Below are positions 41,950 to 42,018 of a DNA stretch of 42,018 bases, piece after piece; position 1 is the stretch's first letter; each line of letters starts with the position of its first letter. Under the pieces are notes generated by a model. It was not told the origin of the DNA, did not search any database, and worked only from the letters and a program-made list of their open reading frames with translations. Source of the DNA: Exiguobacterium sp. KRL4 (GTDB lineage Bacteria; Bacillota; Bacilli; Exiguobacteriales; Exiguobacteriaceae); NCBI RefSeq assembly GCF_001870785.1, contig NZ_MOLV01000036.1, forward strand, positions 1 through 42,018. Reading direction: 5' to 3'. A program made the translations under genes and the position numbers.

Positions 41950-42018
41950 TTTATGGAGAGTTTGATCCTGGCTCAGGACGAACGCTGGCGGCTGCCTAAT
42001 ACAACAAAAAGACACAAC
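41950..42018 (+). rRNA. 16S rRNA, 5' end only
   Basis: GGAGAGTTTGATCCTGGCTC and the following GGACGAACGCTGGCGG are the universal 16S 5' sequence. The last ~30 bases (GGCTGCCTAATACAACAAAA onwards) depart from the expected GGCGTGCCTAATACATGCAAG by a deletion and substitutions. The gene runs off the window. Confidence 0.93.

Overview
The window reads as one near-origin block of a low-to-moderate G+C Firmicutes (Bacillales) chromosome. Gene order follows the Bacillus subtilis interval from rrnA to rrnJ: yaaO-tmk-darA-holB-ricT-yabA, trmN6/yazA/rsmI, abrB, metS, tatD, yabE, rnmV, ksgA, veg, ispE, purR, spoVG, glmU, prs, pth, mfd, a MurJ-type flippase, mazG, rqcP, divIC, yabR, tRNA-Met/tRNA-Glu, tilS, hpt, ftsH, coaX, hslO, a yacD relative, cysK, pabB-pabA-pabC-folP-folB-folK, dusB, lysS, then an rRNA operon. 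The sporulation genes that B. subtilis carries in this interval (yabG, sspF, fin, spoVT, yabP, yabQ, spoIIE) are all missing, as are ridA, ctc and yazB. This fits a non-sporulating Bacillales genus; Exiguobacterium is my best guess, by inference from gene content and protein style, not from a search.

Layout. Bases 1-125 hold a degenerate 5S rRNA-like stretch. 199-4769 is a tightly overlapped DNA-replication and signalling operon (thymidylate kinase, c-di-AMP receptor, clamp-loader delta prime, RicT, YabA), closed by a terminator. 4819-6659 encodes RNA-modification genes and a GIY-YIG protein. abrB (6698-6994) is the only convincing minus-strand gene. 7335-13232 runs metS, tatD, yabE, rnmV, ksgA and veg. 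13329-18109 holds ispE, purR, spoVG and glmU-prs. 18228-26658 holds pth, mfd, flippase, mazG, rqcP, divIC and yabR. Two tRNA genes follow, then tilS, hpt, ftsH, coaX, hslO, a short SurA_N-like membrane protein and cysK. 34409-38848 is a complete pABA/dihydropteroate operon, followed by dusB and lysS. The last 420 bases carry tandem promoters and the hairpin-rich leader of an rRNA operon and the first ~70 bases of 16S rRNA.

Functionally this is housekeeping DNA: replication and its control, translation (two aminoacyl-tRNA synthetases, tRNA and rRNA modification, 5S maturation, ribosome rescue), cell-wall precursor synthesis (GlmU, IspE, flippase, DivIC), nucleotide supply (Tmk, Prs, Hpt, PurR), folate synthesis, and stress or quality control (FtsH, Hsp33, Mfd, MazG). 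I see no mobile element, CRISPR array, toxin-antitoxin pair, phage gene or defence system, and no sign of a wholly new system. The items most worth a second look are small: a perfect inverted repeat in the veg leader, an 18-bp palindrome on the purR promoter, a miniature SurA_N-only YacD, an RG-rich expansion in YabR, and rRNA sequences at both window ends that are imperfect in a way that suggests contig edges.
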